Source of the DNA: Linnemannia schmuckeri
Lineage: Eukaryota > Mortierellomycota > Mortierellomycetes > Mortierellales > Mortierellaceae
Direction of reading: 5' to 3'
Length of the DNA: 64,000 nucleotides
Assembly: GCA_029449235.1 (NCBI GenBank)
Contig: JANATG010000005.1
Location: forward strand, 2,294,001-2,358,000
Part shown: positions 10,793-21,559 of the stretch, one piece after another
How positions within the stretch are numbered: the stretch's first letter is position 1
Layout: each line of letters begins with the position of its first letter
Position numbers and translations under genes: made by a program
Notes under the pieces: model-generated
The model's database searches: none
Told to the model about the DNA's origin: nothing
The model's input: the letters and a program-made list of their open reading frames with translations, nothing else

Positions 10793-12391
10793 CTAGTACC
10801 ACCAAAACCTCCAGTAGATGACCAGCAAGAAGACAAAGAGGATAATGGCGGGAGGACCGTATTTGCGATACAAGGCTTGCAAGTTCACATCGCGAGCCGT
10901 CTTGCGGTACCGCGCAGAGTCGCGAAGCAACAGCTCCGACTTTCCTTGCAAGTTGTCTAGCGTCTCTCCTCTAATTGGGTAAAAAAGCAAACGAATGTCG
11001 CGTTGAGTTAGTTTACTCCAGGGTATGAGATGGCTCTATTCAATTGTGATGGGGTTCCTTATGTCCAATCTTCAATTTAAGAGTTACCTGTAGAGAAGGT
11101 CCTCCATGTTCTTGGTCATGATCTTGGTAACATCCTGCAAATCCTCGTGGAGCTTTGTCAAATTGGATTGTGTCCTGGTGTCCTGGTACATGCGCTTTGT
11201 GTTCTGCATAAACGTGTCTACTCAGCCATTCGGTTCCCGAAACGAGCGTTGTTGTTAGCAGTTAGAGTCGGCATCGTGATTTATGATATAGAGGCAGCAG
11301 AGAAAGGAAACAGTGTAAAATCAGTCCTCGGTACATTCCTATCCATTCATTCATAACAAACAACAGGCAAAAGAAATGAGGCTTCCAAGAAACGTACCGA
11401 ACCGAGCAAAGGCGTAAGGGCGAAGACCTGGTCGGTCAATCTCGTTGCCATAACTCATGAAAAACTCTTTGGAGAGATCGTCCAGGTATGTAAAGGCTAA
11501 CTTGCGAGGGTAGTTGCGCTCGCATATGCACAGGTAGACAACTCCGTGGTCAATGATATAGCTAGAAGAAACGACAACGTATCAGAGAATGATATGTGCA
11601 TTGGATGAGTGTCTCATCTCTTCGTTCCAATTGACGATAACTGGTGCTCTTTGTGCTGCTCCCTTTATCCTGGCCAAAAAGATTATTCCTGTGATGCTCT
11701 CCAATGGACATTTATGTCATTTCTATGGATACGTGAGGAACAAGATAGAACTGAATGCCCAGCCTTGAATATCCTTTGTTGCTTGCTGTTTGTTGTTCTG
11801 TTGTTGCTGTCGCATACTTGTGATAGTGTTGAAATCAGCAACAAAAATAAGATATGGCTTGTGTGGGGTGTATATGCGCGTATGTCGGTTGCATTTCCTC
11901 GGACCTATCACATTTTGCCGCGAACACACAACCAACCGAGTACACACAATAATTTCTCCTTCCTTGCCCCTTTCCCTTACTGGAACACGTAGCTCCCTGA
12001 CTCGATCGAGCAACGCTTCTCCGAGTTTAGGTTGAGCTTGCGAAAGATGAGTTTCGCCTGAGACTTGTACTCCTTCAATTCCATCTCGACCTATTTAGTA
12101 AACCAATGGACGCATGCATGCCACTGTGAGGTCAGTCTTTGTCAGAAGTGACTTGTATTTCCTTGCCATACTTGTTTGCGAATAAGAAAAAAGTGGGTTG
12201 AATGTACCTGCTCGTCGTCGATGGAGGCAGCCAATGGAAGTGCTAAGTGAAAAGTCGCGTAAAAGTGGAGGTGTGGATGTGAGTGATAAGGGTTGCTGGG
12301 TTCCTCTTTGCCCTTTCAAGGTTTGTGAAAGGTAAACTGCTTGACGTCAGTTACCGTCAGAGACGCGTGCAATCATGGTAGTCTTGACCAT
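10793..12391 (-). CDS. SEC22: ER-Golgi R-SNARE Sec22
   Basis: Six exons on the minus strand: 12391-12355, 12242-12208, 12090-11981, 11561-11398, 11217-11088 and 10970-10793. All introns are GT-AG and the joined frame gives 217 residues, close to the 214-215 of known Sec22 proteins. An N-terminal longin domain (MVKTTMIARVSDALPLAASI, then RPYAFARFDTFMQNTKRMY) is followed by the SNARE helix (LQDVTKIMTKNMEDLLYRGE, ending LLLRDSARYRKTARD) with the R-layer arginine in LLYRGETL. A single C-terminal membrane anchor, about residues 197-214, ends in WRFWWY. Sec22 sits on ER and Golgi membranes and pairs with Q-SNAREs in COPII/COPI traffic. Exons 1 and 2 are only 37 and 35 bases. A TGACGTCA octamer lies at 12342-12349, just inside intron 1. 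Confidence 0.95.
12342..12349. promoter_or_regulatory. CRE-like palindrome TGACGTCA in SEC22 intron 1
   Basis: Perfect 8-bp bZIP (ATF/CREB type) half-site pair a few bases downstream of the SEC22 first-exon donor. Fungal bZIP factors bind such sites, but activity is not shown by sequence alone. Confidence 0.35.
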
Positions 12392-12941
12392 GTCTGGGGT
12401 TTCTGTTGGTGTGTGTGTGTGTGTGTGTGTTGAGAGTGTAAGTTGAGAAAGGTGTATCCGTGTCCGTGGGCGGTCGGGGCTGTAAGAGAGTAAGAGATGA
12501 GAGATAGAGAGGTCTGAGAGAGGCGATCGAATGAATAAGTAATAAAGGTGAGCGCTCGTCCTCATCATCTCTTACTTTCCTTTGAGGCCAAAAGAGGCAA
12601 ATAAGAGTGGCTTAGCAATATCTCCCAAAGCAGATCAGCTCAAGATCCAACTTGGCCTGTCCTTCCATCAATTAATCATGGCCTGACTACATGCTGTTGG
12701 ACGCAAGTGCTTCGTACTCTAAAGTGTCCCTGTTTGGGTTCACAATGACGCCAAGAAGCAATTGCAATCAAGACGACGCTCATATGAAGGTACAGTATAG
12801 AAGATGAAATAGAAAATGGCTCAAAGAACGGAACCCAGAAGAAAAAAGGTCTTTTCTGTCTTTATTGCGTGTGATGGATTGTCAGTTTGGAAGAAGAAAA
12901 AAAGGAAAATTGCTCAGCCTCGGTTTTTCAACAACACAAAT
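12392..12941. other. Intergenic between SEC22 start and RPL35 stop
   Basis: 550 bp. It contains a GT dinucleotide run (about 12407-12430) directly upstream of the SEC22 ATG, which is CA-rich in the sense of the gene, and nothing that looks coding. Confidence 0.5.
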
Positions 12942-14769
12942 TTAAGCCTTGACGGCGTACTTGCGGAGAGGGAAGTGAGTATCCTTCTTCTGCTGCTTGA
13001 CAGTCTTGACGGAAGCCTCGTGCTTGGTAAGACGGCGGCGGATGGCACGGGTCTTCTTGACACGGAGATCCAAGGGGAGGAAGTTCTTCTTCTGGTAGAA
13101 GAGACGGAGCTGGGCACGCTGGGTCTGGGTAATGACAGTCATGACACGAGCAATGGACTTGCGGACAGCAGAGCTATTTTTTAATACAAGAACATTGAGG
13201 GTCAGTAAACTGCTTATAGAAGCTGCGACTTGTACTCCAACTCGTGACTAAAAGAAAACTGCAGTACGAGAGGATAGTTGAAGAACACCACTGCTGCAAC
13301 ACGCTACTGTTCAGGGTTGAATGAGGTACAGCCAATTGCTCCACTCCTATTGGTATCGAGACAGTCTTCAAAAAGACCTAGCGCCAGTCCAGGGACACTG
13401 ATCGCGACAGGTGTTCCTGCAAGTTCCTTGATCGGATAGTGTCAGGTTGGAAGCTGGAAGAATCACAAATAATTTCGATCCTGAGCAACACACTGCGTCA
13501 AAACATGTAGAGGGTAGGAAGTAACCAATGCGTCTCTGTAGAATGCCCGGTTCTCCATGACCCTTGGTAAAGGCCCCAATTGCCGTGTTGAGCTGTTGAT
13601 GATGCTGCTGTTGTTGTCAAATGTTTCCAATGCCAATAGGAGTGTATGCGTGTCTGTATGTCGTTTGTCGACAAAAGACTTACATCTTGGTAAGCTTGCC
13701 GGCAGAGCCACCAGCAACCTTCTGGACCTTGAGGCTGGCAAGCTCCTGCTTGAGCTCCTCGAGCTGCTTGGTAAGCTCGGCCTTGTTCTTGGTGCGCAAT
13801 TCGTAAGCCTTGACAGCAGCCTGTAAAGTGATGAAGGAGAAGAAAGGAGTTTGAACAACACTCGGTCAGAAATCTCGCTTCCATAGCTGATGTCGTTTGG
13901 GGAGGGATTGTATAAAGTGAGATCCTGGGTTTGATTCCTGTCTCCAGTTGGACAAGGAGTGGCGATCCAGTTGTTGAAGCTTCTCCCCCAAGACAGCCAT
14001 TCACTTTTTGGATCCTGATGTCTGTTTCCGGATGGGTTTTGTTGCTAAGCAAGTAATTGCCTGTCTCCTTTCTGGCAAGCGGTTCGTCCGCTTAAAGATG
14101 ATCTCCCAAGCGCAACAGCCTTCGAGAAGTTGTAGAGTCTGATCCCTCCTGGCGACAGGCGTGTGGTTGGATTTCCCTTGAGCAAGCGAAACGAGCCTCT
14201 CGGACCCTCTGCATCCATCGTGCCGAGTTCATGGATGAGTCTTGGACACAGTATTGGGTTCAAGATGCAGAGTTCCACCATGGGTCTCGTCCGTCTTCGT
14301 CCCACAAGGGAAAAAGTACATTCCGTGATTCCTGAGATGAGATGAGTCGGGTGATGGTGGGGACCTCCGAATGCCTGATAAACGGATAGTTGATGTATAT
14401 AGACGATGGCCTGTCGAATGTTGAGATCGATGAAGGTCCTGCGCTGGATGGATGTGTTGGTTTTGGCGTCGATGTATGTATCGTATCGATGTTGGAATGG
14501 TTGTCGAAGGTCGCTGTCCTTGTTGACCCCAGAGTCACATGACACACAGAAATGTTTTAGCTAGAGACCATTTTTATAAATTGGAGGAAAGAAGGCTCGT
14601 TGGTCTCGCGCTCGCTCCACGACCAAATACTCGCCGAGCTGTAGAGGCTGGACTGACCAACAGTCACGAATTCACGCAAGTGAAGCAGCCTTCAACAAAC
14701 AACAAACACACTGCCAACACACACAACATACCTCACGACATACATACAGCTTATACGCATACATACCAT
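12942..14769 (-). CDS. RPL35: 60S ribosomal protein L35 (uL29)
   Basis: Two secure coding exons on the minus strand, 13820-13684 and 13173-12942, join in frame across a GTAAGT...TAG intron. They encode 122 residues, from AAVKAYELRTKNKAELTKQL to the exact family ending LRKYAVKA. The central VRKSIARVMTVI and LDLRVKKTRAIRRRL blocks are those of uL29, which sits at the peptide exit tunnel of the large subunit. With one initiator Met the length is 123, equal to human RPL35, so exon 1 probably contributes only ATG. The best candidate is the ATG at 14769-14767 followed at once by a GTATGT donor, giving a 946-base intron. A weaker one (ATG then GTAATG) lies near 14888. The exon 1 placement is uncertain because it overlaps the start codon of the plus-strand RSA3 gene. 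Confidence 0.85.
14570..14583 (+). promoter_or_regulatory. Possible TATA box of the RSA3-like gene
   Basis: TTTTTATAAATTGG lies about 190 bases before the RSA3-like ATG, followed by CA-rich sequence typical of fungal 5'UTRs. The core is nearly palindromic, so it could also serve minus-strand transcription. Confidence 0.3.
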
Positions 14770-15941
14770 GGGGTCGAAATCAAAAAGCAAATCAGCATCG
14801 AAGAGAGCACCAGCAGCAAGTACGTTTCAGACAACTCATTCCATTACTTGACACAACATGACTTGCCGCATCGACTTGGCATTACCATCTCTGATCAGCT
14901 ATTAACACTTTGGTGTTTGTTTGTTACTGTATTGTGACTAGGCGAGCCACAGGTAGACTGGACAGGAACAAAAAATATAGGAAGCATGGACCAAGCCAAA
15001 AGCAGCAAATCCTGTTCAACCAAGTACTGACAACGACATCTACCCATCAATTGGACCTTTAGGATCATGCCGCCCCAGCAAATAAGCGGTCAAAGGTAAG
15101 GAGGCAACTGTCAACATTTGACATTTGATGTATACTTCTATACTTCGCTTCGATATCTTATCTCGCTCAGAACGGAGCATTAACTACAACTACTATCCAT
15201 TTCTTAATTGAATAGAGGTCGAGTGAGATGTCATCGTCAATAATGCTCAATGACGAAGAGCCACAGGAAGAACCCTCAATAGAGATTGACATGGAAGAAG
15301 CGCATGATGATCGAGAAGTCGCGGCACAGGACCAGGAAGAAGACATTGACAACGACGATAATGATAACGATCTAGAACTGCAAAACGATCGGGAAAGTAG
15401 CGACGACGAAGCAGATGTCGAGGACGACGAGGATCAAGAGCTGAGGTCAAATGCCCGGTCAACCTCACAGGTACATACCAGCGTCATACTCGTGCCGCGC
15501 GATCCGTAGTATCACACGGGACGAAGCGAGGGTTGCTATGGGTTTTCAGAGAAGAGATCGAATAGTGCTAATAAGACACCTTTTCATCGATTTGTAGAAG
15601 GAGGCGCATACGTCCGATCGGGTTCAGAAGATTCTCAGCAATCCGGAAATTGAGGCGGCGTTTCAGGACAAGTACATGACCCAGATTACGCAAGCATTCG
15701 GAGACGAGCTCAACACACTACGCGAGGTAAGAACATATCCATCAGCTGCTCTTGAGTCACTCCTTTTTCGTTTTTTACTACTCATGAAACACTTCATTAA
15801 TTAACCTTTCTTTGATATACATGATAGACGGACTCTTTAGAAGGTGCCCAGCTAGAGCTGCTGATTGACTCCTTGAACCAGACGGGACACATCTACAGGG
15901 TGATGGAGAAGGAGCTCTGGGTCGCAGAAGGATCCCAATAG
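14768..15941 (+). CDS. RSA3: Ribosome assembly protein 3 (Rsa3-like)
   Basis: Six exons: 14768-14819, 14942-14952, 15063-15095, 15216-15470, 15598-15726 and 15828-15941, giving 197 residues. Exon 2 is a micro-exon of only 11 bases (encoding most of SEPQ). It is needed for frame, since splicing exon 1 straight to exon 3 meets a TAA. The N-terminus is basic (MGSKSKSKSASKRAPAAS, then ANKRSK), as in nuclear or nucleolar proteins. The middle (about residues 45-115) is very acidic. The C-terminal part, FQDKYMTQITQAFGDELNTL then LEGAQLELLIDSLNQTGHIY, matches the conserved C-terminal block of Rsa3, a nucleolar factor in early 60S particles that works with Dbp6. The neighbour RPL35 is also a 60S gene, on the opposite strand. 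Confidence 0.85.
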
Positions 15942-16237
15942 GCTCCAAGATAACCTTCTTTGTGGAATAAAAAAAAATGAACCAAAAAAGGTTGATAATG
16001 CGACTGCTTTTTGAATCAAAGACTGATCATGCTTCTCGCACGCACCAACGACGTGCTCAAAAAAGGGTTCAGAACGCTTTTTTGTTCTTTTCTCTTATTT
16101 CACTCCACCCGACTCTCTCACCTTTACTCTCTCATTCATTCATTCATTCATTCATTCATTCATTCATTCGTTCGTTCATTCATTTATTAACATACAAGCT
16201 GAATGCCATCCCTCTCATCCAACCAACAACAAGCGCC
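15942..16237 (+). other. Short intergenic with 5'UTR of the MFSD1-like gene
   Basis: 296 bp holding the RSA3 3' end and the MFSD1-like promoter and leader, which includes a CATT repeat. No gene. Confidence 0.6.
16133..16184. repeat. CATT tetranucleotide repeat, about 13 units
   Basis: (CATT)n with two CGTT variants, 54 bases upstream of the MFSD1-like ATG, probably in the transcribed leader. Confidence 0.9.
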
Positions 16238-17486
16238 ATGAACCCCTTAGACGAGCAGACACCCCTCATATCCAGCAACCGCGACGTCAACCGCTCTAAC
16301 AACAGACGCAGCAGAAACCAAGGACCATACTACATATCTCCCCTCAGTAACAGCAGCGCCCTCGACCTCTTGCCTCAACCCCAACGACCACAACCGCTGC
16401 ACCAACATCTCGATAGAGCTCGACGATACGAACAAGCACACGCCATCACGCCACGACACTGGCTGGTCCTCCTACTCGCCTGTCTCCTTCTCTTTGGCAA
16501 CTATTATTGTTACGACATACCAGCGGTAAAATTTTCTTTCCCACCCCATTTTTGTTGCTGTCGGGAAAACGTCCGCTTCCTCTTGCATAAAAGAATACTA
16601 ACCACGCTGACTTCATGTCCATTGTGAACATGCAATAGGCATTGAATGTCCAACTGGGAGAATGGCTTGGGGATGATTATGCAACACATCAATATCATAT
16701 CAACCTTCTCTACTCTGTCTATTCACTTCCCAACATCGTCCTCCCACTTCTCGGGGGATTTCTCATCGATCGACTCTCAGCCTCCAGGATGCTCATCTTG
16801 TTCAGTCTCTGTGTCTGCGTAGGCCAGGGGATCTTTGCTATCGGAGTCTCTACAAAGTCTATCTGGACGATGGTCTTTGGACGATTCATTTTTGGGATCG
16901 GAGGCGAATGTCTGGAGGTTGCACAGGCCAAGATTACCACAGATTGGTTCAAGTCCCGATGGTTAGGATTTGCCTTGGGGCTTAACTTGTCGTCTGCCAG
17001 GATTGGCACTGCATTGAACGACAACATCTCACCAACTATTGCAATTCGCGGAGGAGGTGTTGTGGGTGCCAGTTGGGCTGGTGTTTTGGTATGCGCTGCC
17101 AGTTTGTTCTGTGGAATTGCACTTGCTTACCTGGATCGACCAGAGTCTCGAAAGGAGTCGGGTGTGCGACTGGATGCTAGGGATCGCAACAAGGATAAGA
17201 TTCGCTCGAGGAAGGACAACATTGTTGGTCGTCAGGCGATAAATGTCTCTTCTGATTCGACCATGACCATGTCCTCGGTTGCTCTGCAGGAGGAAGAAGA
17301 GATAGAAAAAGAGAATGAGATGGCAGAGGACGATCAGATGCTCTATTCAGAGATCTTTACTCTCCAGCCAAACTTTTGGATTCTCTCACTTATCTGTATC
17401 TCCCTCTATGGTATGTTTGACAGAGTTTCTTTTGTTGTTGACATGCCTTTCTTCCCTTTCTTTCTCAACCGCCCATGTATGCGTGA

Positions 17487-17526
<40 letters not shown>

Positions 17527-18788
17527 AAGGGGCCAGCCTTCCCTTTCAGGTTCAAGCCCCTATTTTCGTTGACGTTCACATATGTCTTTTTCCTTGTTTT
17601 TTATTTACGTTTTCACATTTCTAGGGGCTGCCGTTCCCTTCAACCATATCTCGTCCGACTGTAAGTGCTTACAAAACATGTTTATCTCTTGGAGGTGGAT
17701 AAATGTGGTCTTATTTTCGCTAACGCGTGATCTTGTTACGACTATTACTATTGCTCCCGTTCCCTCACAGTTCTCCAAAAGAAATGGTACATGAAGAATC
17801 CAACAAGGGCCGGTGCTGTCATGGTAAGAAACCTCCACTCGCACGATCGCCTTGTTTTGCATTGCTCCTTCTTATAACTAAACAGCTGCTACTTGACTTG
17901 TTCACATTTTAGTCTATTCCCGACATTGTTTCATCTGTCGGATCACCTCTCTGCGGGTATCTTGTCGATCGCTTTGGACACCGTGCGCGCTACATCCCTC
18001 TCTCAGCTGTTCTCTTGATCTGGGCTCATGCTCAACTTGGATACACACTTATCACACCTGTCATCGGCATGTTCATCCTTGGTCTGGCATACTCCCTTTT
18101 TGCTTCTGTCCTCTGGCCTTGCATTCCCTTCCTCGTCGAGGATCATCAACTTGGCACAGCTTATGGTCTTGTCACGATTGCACTCAACATTTCTCTGACC
18201 ATCTTCCCCATGATTGTGGCATCGATTCTCGACACTACCAATGGTTCCTATCTCTATGTCGAAGGGCTCTTCATCATCCTGGCCGTTATTGGTCTCCTCC
18301 TCTCGATCCTGCTAAACGTTCTTGACCATCAACAGGGAGGCTATCTGCAACTGAGTGAAGACCCCACAGCAGAGGAACCTTATACTGAAGGTGGCTACGA
18401 GAACCATATCCAAGACAACCACTACTACCATCATGGGCCTATTCGTCATCAAGCACAGCAACATCATCATGACCATTACGACCCACGTGAGCCTGGATTT
18501 GAGTATCGGCGACAGAGAAGGTATTCGCAGGATCTACTTGGAGAGGAAGGAGAGGATTTGGATGACATTCAAGACAGAGTGACGACGAAGCCTGTTGGGG
18601 AAGGTATTATCACCGTCATCCCCCATCGGCGGAGGCACTCTATGGCAGGGTTTGCGGGGCATATTGAACGGTCAAGACTCAGGAACTATGCCAACCATGC
18701 GCGGGAGGCTCCTGGTTTGGGTGCTGTCCCTGGGAGCATGCCGCATAATCCATCACCCTATCTTTCCTCAAGGCACCCACCATTTTAA
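16238..18788 (+). CDS. Major facilitator transporter, MFSD1-like
   Basis: Five exons: 16238-16525, 16639-17410, 17625-17660, 17771-17823 and 17913-18788, in frame for 674 residues. The N-terminus MNPLDEQTPLISS has an acidic-dileucine-type signal (EQTPLI) like those that send proteins to lysosome or vacuole. Twelve-helix MFS layout: TM1 at about residues 79-100, the loop motif GGFLIDRLSASR after TM2, GRFIFGIGGECLEVAQ in TM4, a long acidic cytosolic loop at about 255-340, and GYLVDRFGHRAR at the repeat in the second half. WPCIPFLVEDHQLGTAYGL is close to the signature of MFSD1, which in animals exports dipeptides from lysosomes. The His-rich C-terminal tail (about 575-674) is polar. Intron 2 contains a 36-base T run. 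A vacuolar role is inferred. Confidence 0.85.
17489..17524. repeat. Poly(T), 36 bases, inside intron 2 of the MFSD1-like gene
   Basis: Uninterrupted T run about 100 bases before the acceptor at 17623-17624. Confidence 0.95.
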
Positions 18789-19351
18789 CGACCAACGAAC
18801 TCACAATTTTTTTGTAATGAATAAAAGACAAGTAAAGAAGAGGATTAATGTAGGTTTGAGCTTTGGGCACTGTGCATCATGAATGGGAGAGTATAGTTCG
18901 TCTACGAGTCGGGGGATAGTCGCGCTCCTTTCTCGCTTGTGCTTTTGGCACGATGCGCACATTATTTATTTTTTAATAGAGAGTAAGAAAAAAAAAAGAC
19001 GACTGACAAATTGGCGATGAACCCATTTCCGGCTGCGATCGCATCATTCGCGCATAAAAAAGAGTTCGCGTCAGTGTCACACAAACACATTTTCTTTCCT
19101 TTCCTCTTTCCCTTCATTCCCCCTTCCTTCCTTCCTTCCTTCCTTCCTTCCTTCCTTCCTTCCTTCCTTCCTTCCTTCCTTCCTTCCTTCCTTCCTTTTT
19201 TCTTTTCCTTTTTCCTTCCTCTTTCTCCTCTCCCTCTCCGCTCAACTCCACACTTCCTTGCCTCAGTCCCCTCCCAACGCCATCCAACGTCCCAATTTTT
19301 CATTTTTCACACACTTATACATACATACACATACATACAAAAACGGAAGAT
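18789..19351. other. Intergenic between MFSD1-like and GILT-like genes
   Basis: 563 bp. It contains a CCTT tetranucleotide array followed by a CT-rich stretch and CATACA repeats directly before the GILT-like ATG. No gene. Confidence 0.6.
19121..19197. repeat. CCTT tetranucleotide microsatellite, about 19 units
   Basis: Nearly perfect (CTTC)n array, 155 bases upstream of the GILT-like start codon. Confidence 0.95.
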
Positions 19352-20561
19352 ATGAAGCTGATTGTGGTCTCTTCCCTCTTGGCGCTGGGGCTAATGTCCT
19401 CCTCAGTTGACATTGGAGTTGATGCCAATACTCCCTTCATCATCGAAAAGAGCCCCGTTGATATTAGTACGTGGTTTTTTTTTTGTTGATGCACTTTTTT
19501 TTTTAACTGGATGCAGTAGATGTGTTGTATTGACAAAGTGCGCATGCTAACTGACTGTTAAATCTGACCTCTTTGAACGATGATATATAGCGCTGTTCGT
19601 CATGTCGAGATGCCCAGATGCCATTAAGTGCGAGAGCACCTTCTCACAAGTCTGTATGTTAGATGCATACTCTGCCCCCTTATATCACTGAATACCGTTG
19701 TCACCTCAGTGTTTATTCTCCGACTCACACCTTTATTTCGTTTCTTCTCTACATTTCTATACAGTCCAGGTTGAAGGCTTGCCTGAGATCAGCCCGGCCC
19801 TATCATATATCGGATCAATCGACGAAACAGAGACTTCAACTATCGAACTCGACCTTAATATAACCTCAACCACCACAACCACCGCAGTCGTGACAAAGGT
19901 CAACTGCAAGCATGGACCGTTGGAATGCGCCGGCAACACACAACAACTTTGTTTTAGAGAATTCTTTCCGGATTACAAGATCTGGGTGCCTTTTGTAACG
20001 ACAATGAATTCATGGCAGCCCCGTCGTATTGGTGAACCTGTCTATGCGAGGAAGGTCGCTGAGAGAGTGCTTGGGTTGAGACAGAGACAGAGACAGAGAC
20101 AGGTACGACGATTCCAGTCTCTGGAGGAGGAGAAGCAGAAGGAGCAGGAGGCGTTGTTGGAGAAAGTGGATGAGTGCTCGAAGGGGCAGCGTGGGTTTGA
20201 GTTGTTGGTCAAATCTGTTCAGAACACCCTTGACCAGGGCGTTGGGTAAGCAGAAATATGCAAAACCTTGTTTATTGGAGCCTAATTATGTTTCTGCGAA
20301 GGTCGATATTGGCTGTGTCTGTGTCTGTTCTTGTTGTCCTCTGCTGCTTGATTGTTCATACACCTTCTCACCGTTTGACTTCCTTCCTCCCATTTTTAAT
20401 TTCGGTGGAATAGCACGAGCTGCACGGTGTTTATTGATAACAAGAAGAGGTGCGTTGTTGATGGTGGGGTGTGGCGTGAGTGCCCTGGTGGTTCCACTGT
20501 TAATGACTTTGTGCGATCTATCAAAGAAGCTGCCGGCAAAGTCTTTCGTATCAGCTGGTGA
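19352..20561 (+). CDS. GILT-like secreted/vacuolar thiol reductase
   Basis: Four exons: 19352-19466, 19591-19653, 19765-20245 and 20414-20561, in frame for 268 residues. A signal peptide is clear (MKLIVVSSLLALGLMSSSVD). The thioredoxin-like strand and active-site region reads ITLFVMSRCPDAIKCESTF. The family block CKHGPLECAGNTQQLC is intact, as are FPDYKIWVPFVTTMN and the C-terminal SCTVFIDNKKRC and VNDFVRSIKEA. These define the GILT (gamma-interferon-inducible lysosomal thiol reductase) family, which reduces disulfides in acidic compartments or outside the cell. The active site lacks a plain CXXC: the two Cys are five residues apart. A Gln/Arg repeat and charged coil (about residues 170-195) is inserted before the C-terminal part. 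Confidence 0.85.
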
Positions 20562-21034
20562 TTGCTGATTGTGGTGCCTGTCCAATCATTTGGATTAGCG
20601 ACATGCATAGTCGATGAATAAACAGAAAGGACATTTTGGAGTGCCTTGCCATGGCACCGTCTTTTTTTTCTAGCCAAGTGCGCTCCATCCCTTGTTTTGC
20701 CACCAATTTGATTGAGACAATGAGTGATCACGCATGGAACTGTGAAATCATCGCGCGCCCTGCCCACCCGGATTCACTGATTAAGACTGTCGACTGTCGG
20801 ACGACAACGCCCCTTTGCCGCGACAGATTGACCACAACATGTCTGCGGCGTGGGGCGGGCGTTTTATTTTCTCCTCTTTTCTTCCTTTCCTTCCTTTTTT
20901 CCTTTCCTTCTTTTTTTTTCTCTTCCTTCTTCACCCTTTTCTTTCATCCCCATTGATCGACATTCGACCCAATTAAACAGGACAAAGACCAGGACCCTTT
21001 TCTTTACGTTTTTTTTTCTTTTCCTTTTTACGTA

Positions 21035-21066
<32 letters not shown>

Positions 21067-21559
21067 TTCTTTTTTCATTTCAGGTACAGAAAGCAATCAT
21101 AACAACACGATCGTACCCCTTGTGTCTTTATGACGACCATGCAAAACAAGCTCGCTACCCTAACAACTTTAACGAAGCAAATTCGACGAGGCAGGCGATC
21201 CAGTGTGTTGTCATGGTCAGCAAGCACGAAAAGTACACTCCAGGAAGGCTGCAAAACCAGGACAGCAGGGTTGGACTACATTCAGGACGAAGAAGCGTGG
21301 CGCCAGGACGTTGATTTGCAAAGAGTGTGAAGTGTCACCAGTCAATGTCAATAAATCAGCTTGCCACCAGTTTTTCGTAGACTAACTCTTTTTTTTGCTC
21401 AATCCCTTTTCTCTCTCTCCGTGGTCTTGCGATCCAAAACCCCAACAGTACCTTTTCTGTTTTCTTTATTTTTCTTTTCTCTCTTTGCATTCTACTACAT
21501 TACTCCACTTTGTTAGTACCCACAAAACTACGCCTCTTTCCTTAACATATCTTTAAAAA
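20562..21559. other. Intergenic upstream of PUB1
   Basis: 998 bp. Bases 20870-21090 form a long T/C-rich block, and 21400-21560 is again T-rich up to the PUB1 start. A 66-codon open frame at 21130-21330 (MTTMQNKLATL) is possible but unsupported. Confidence 0.5.

Noticed and set aside
13498..14545. Minus-strand frames of 132-184 codons inside the long RPL35 intron
   Set aside because: No domain, no conserved motif; considered as a host-intron snoRNA as well but no C/D box pair was found by eye.
18962..19355. Frames built of Lys-Glu-Gly-Arg or Leu-Pro-Ser-Phe repeats
   Set aside because: Direct translation of the CCTT microsatellite.
21130..21330. 66-codon open frame MTTMQNKLATL... upstream of PUB1
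   Set aside because: Composition is acceptable, but there is no family match and it lies close to the PUB1 promoter; left unannotated for lack of support.
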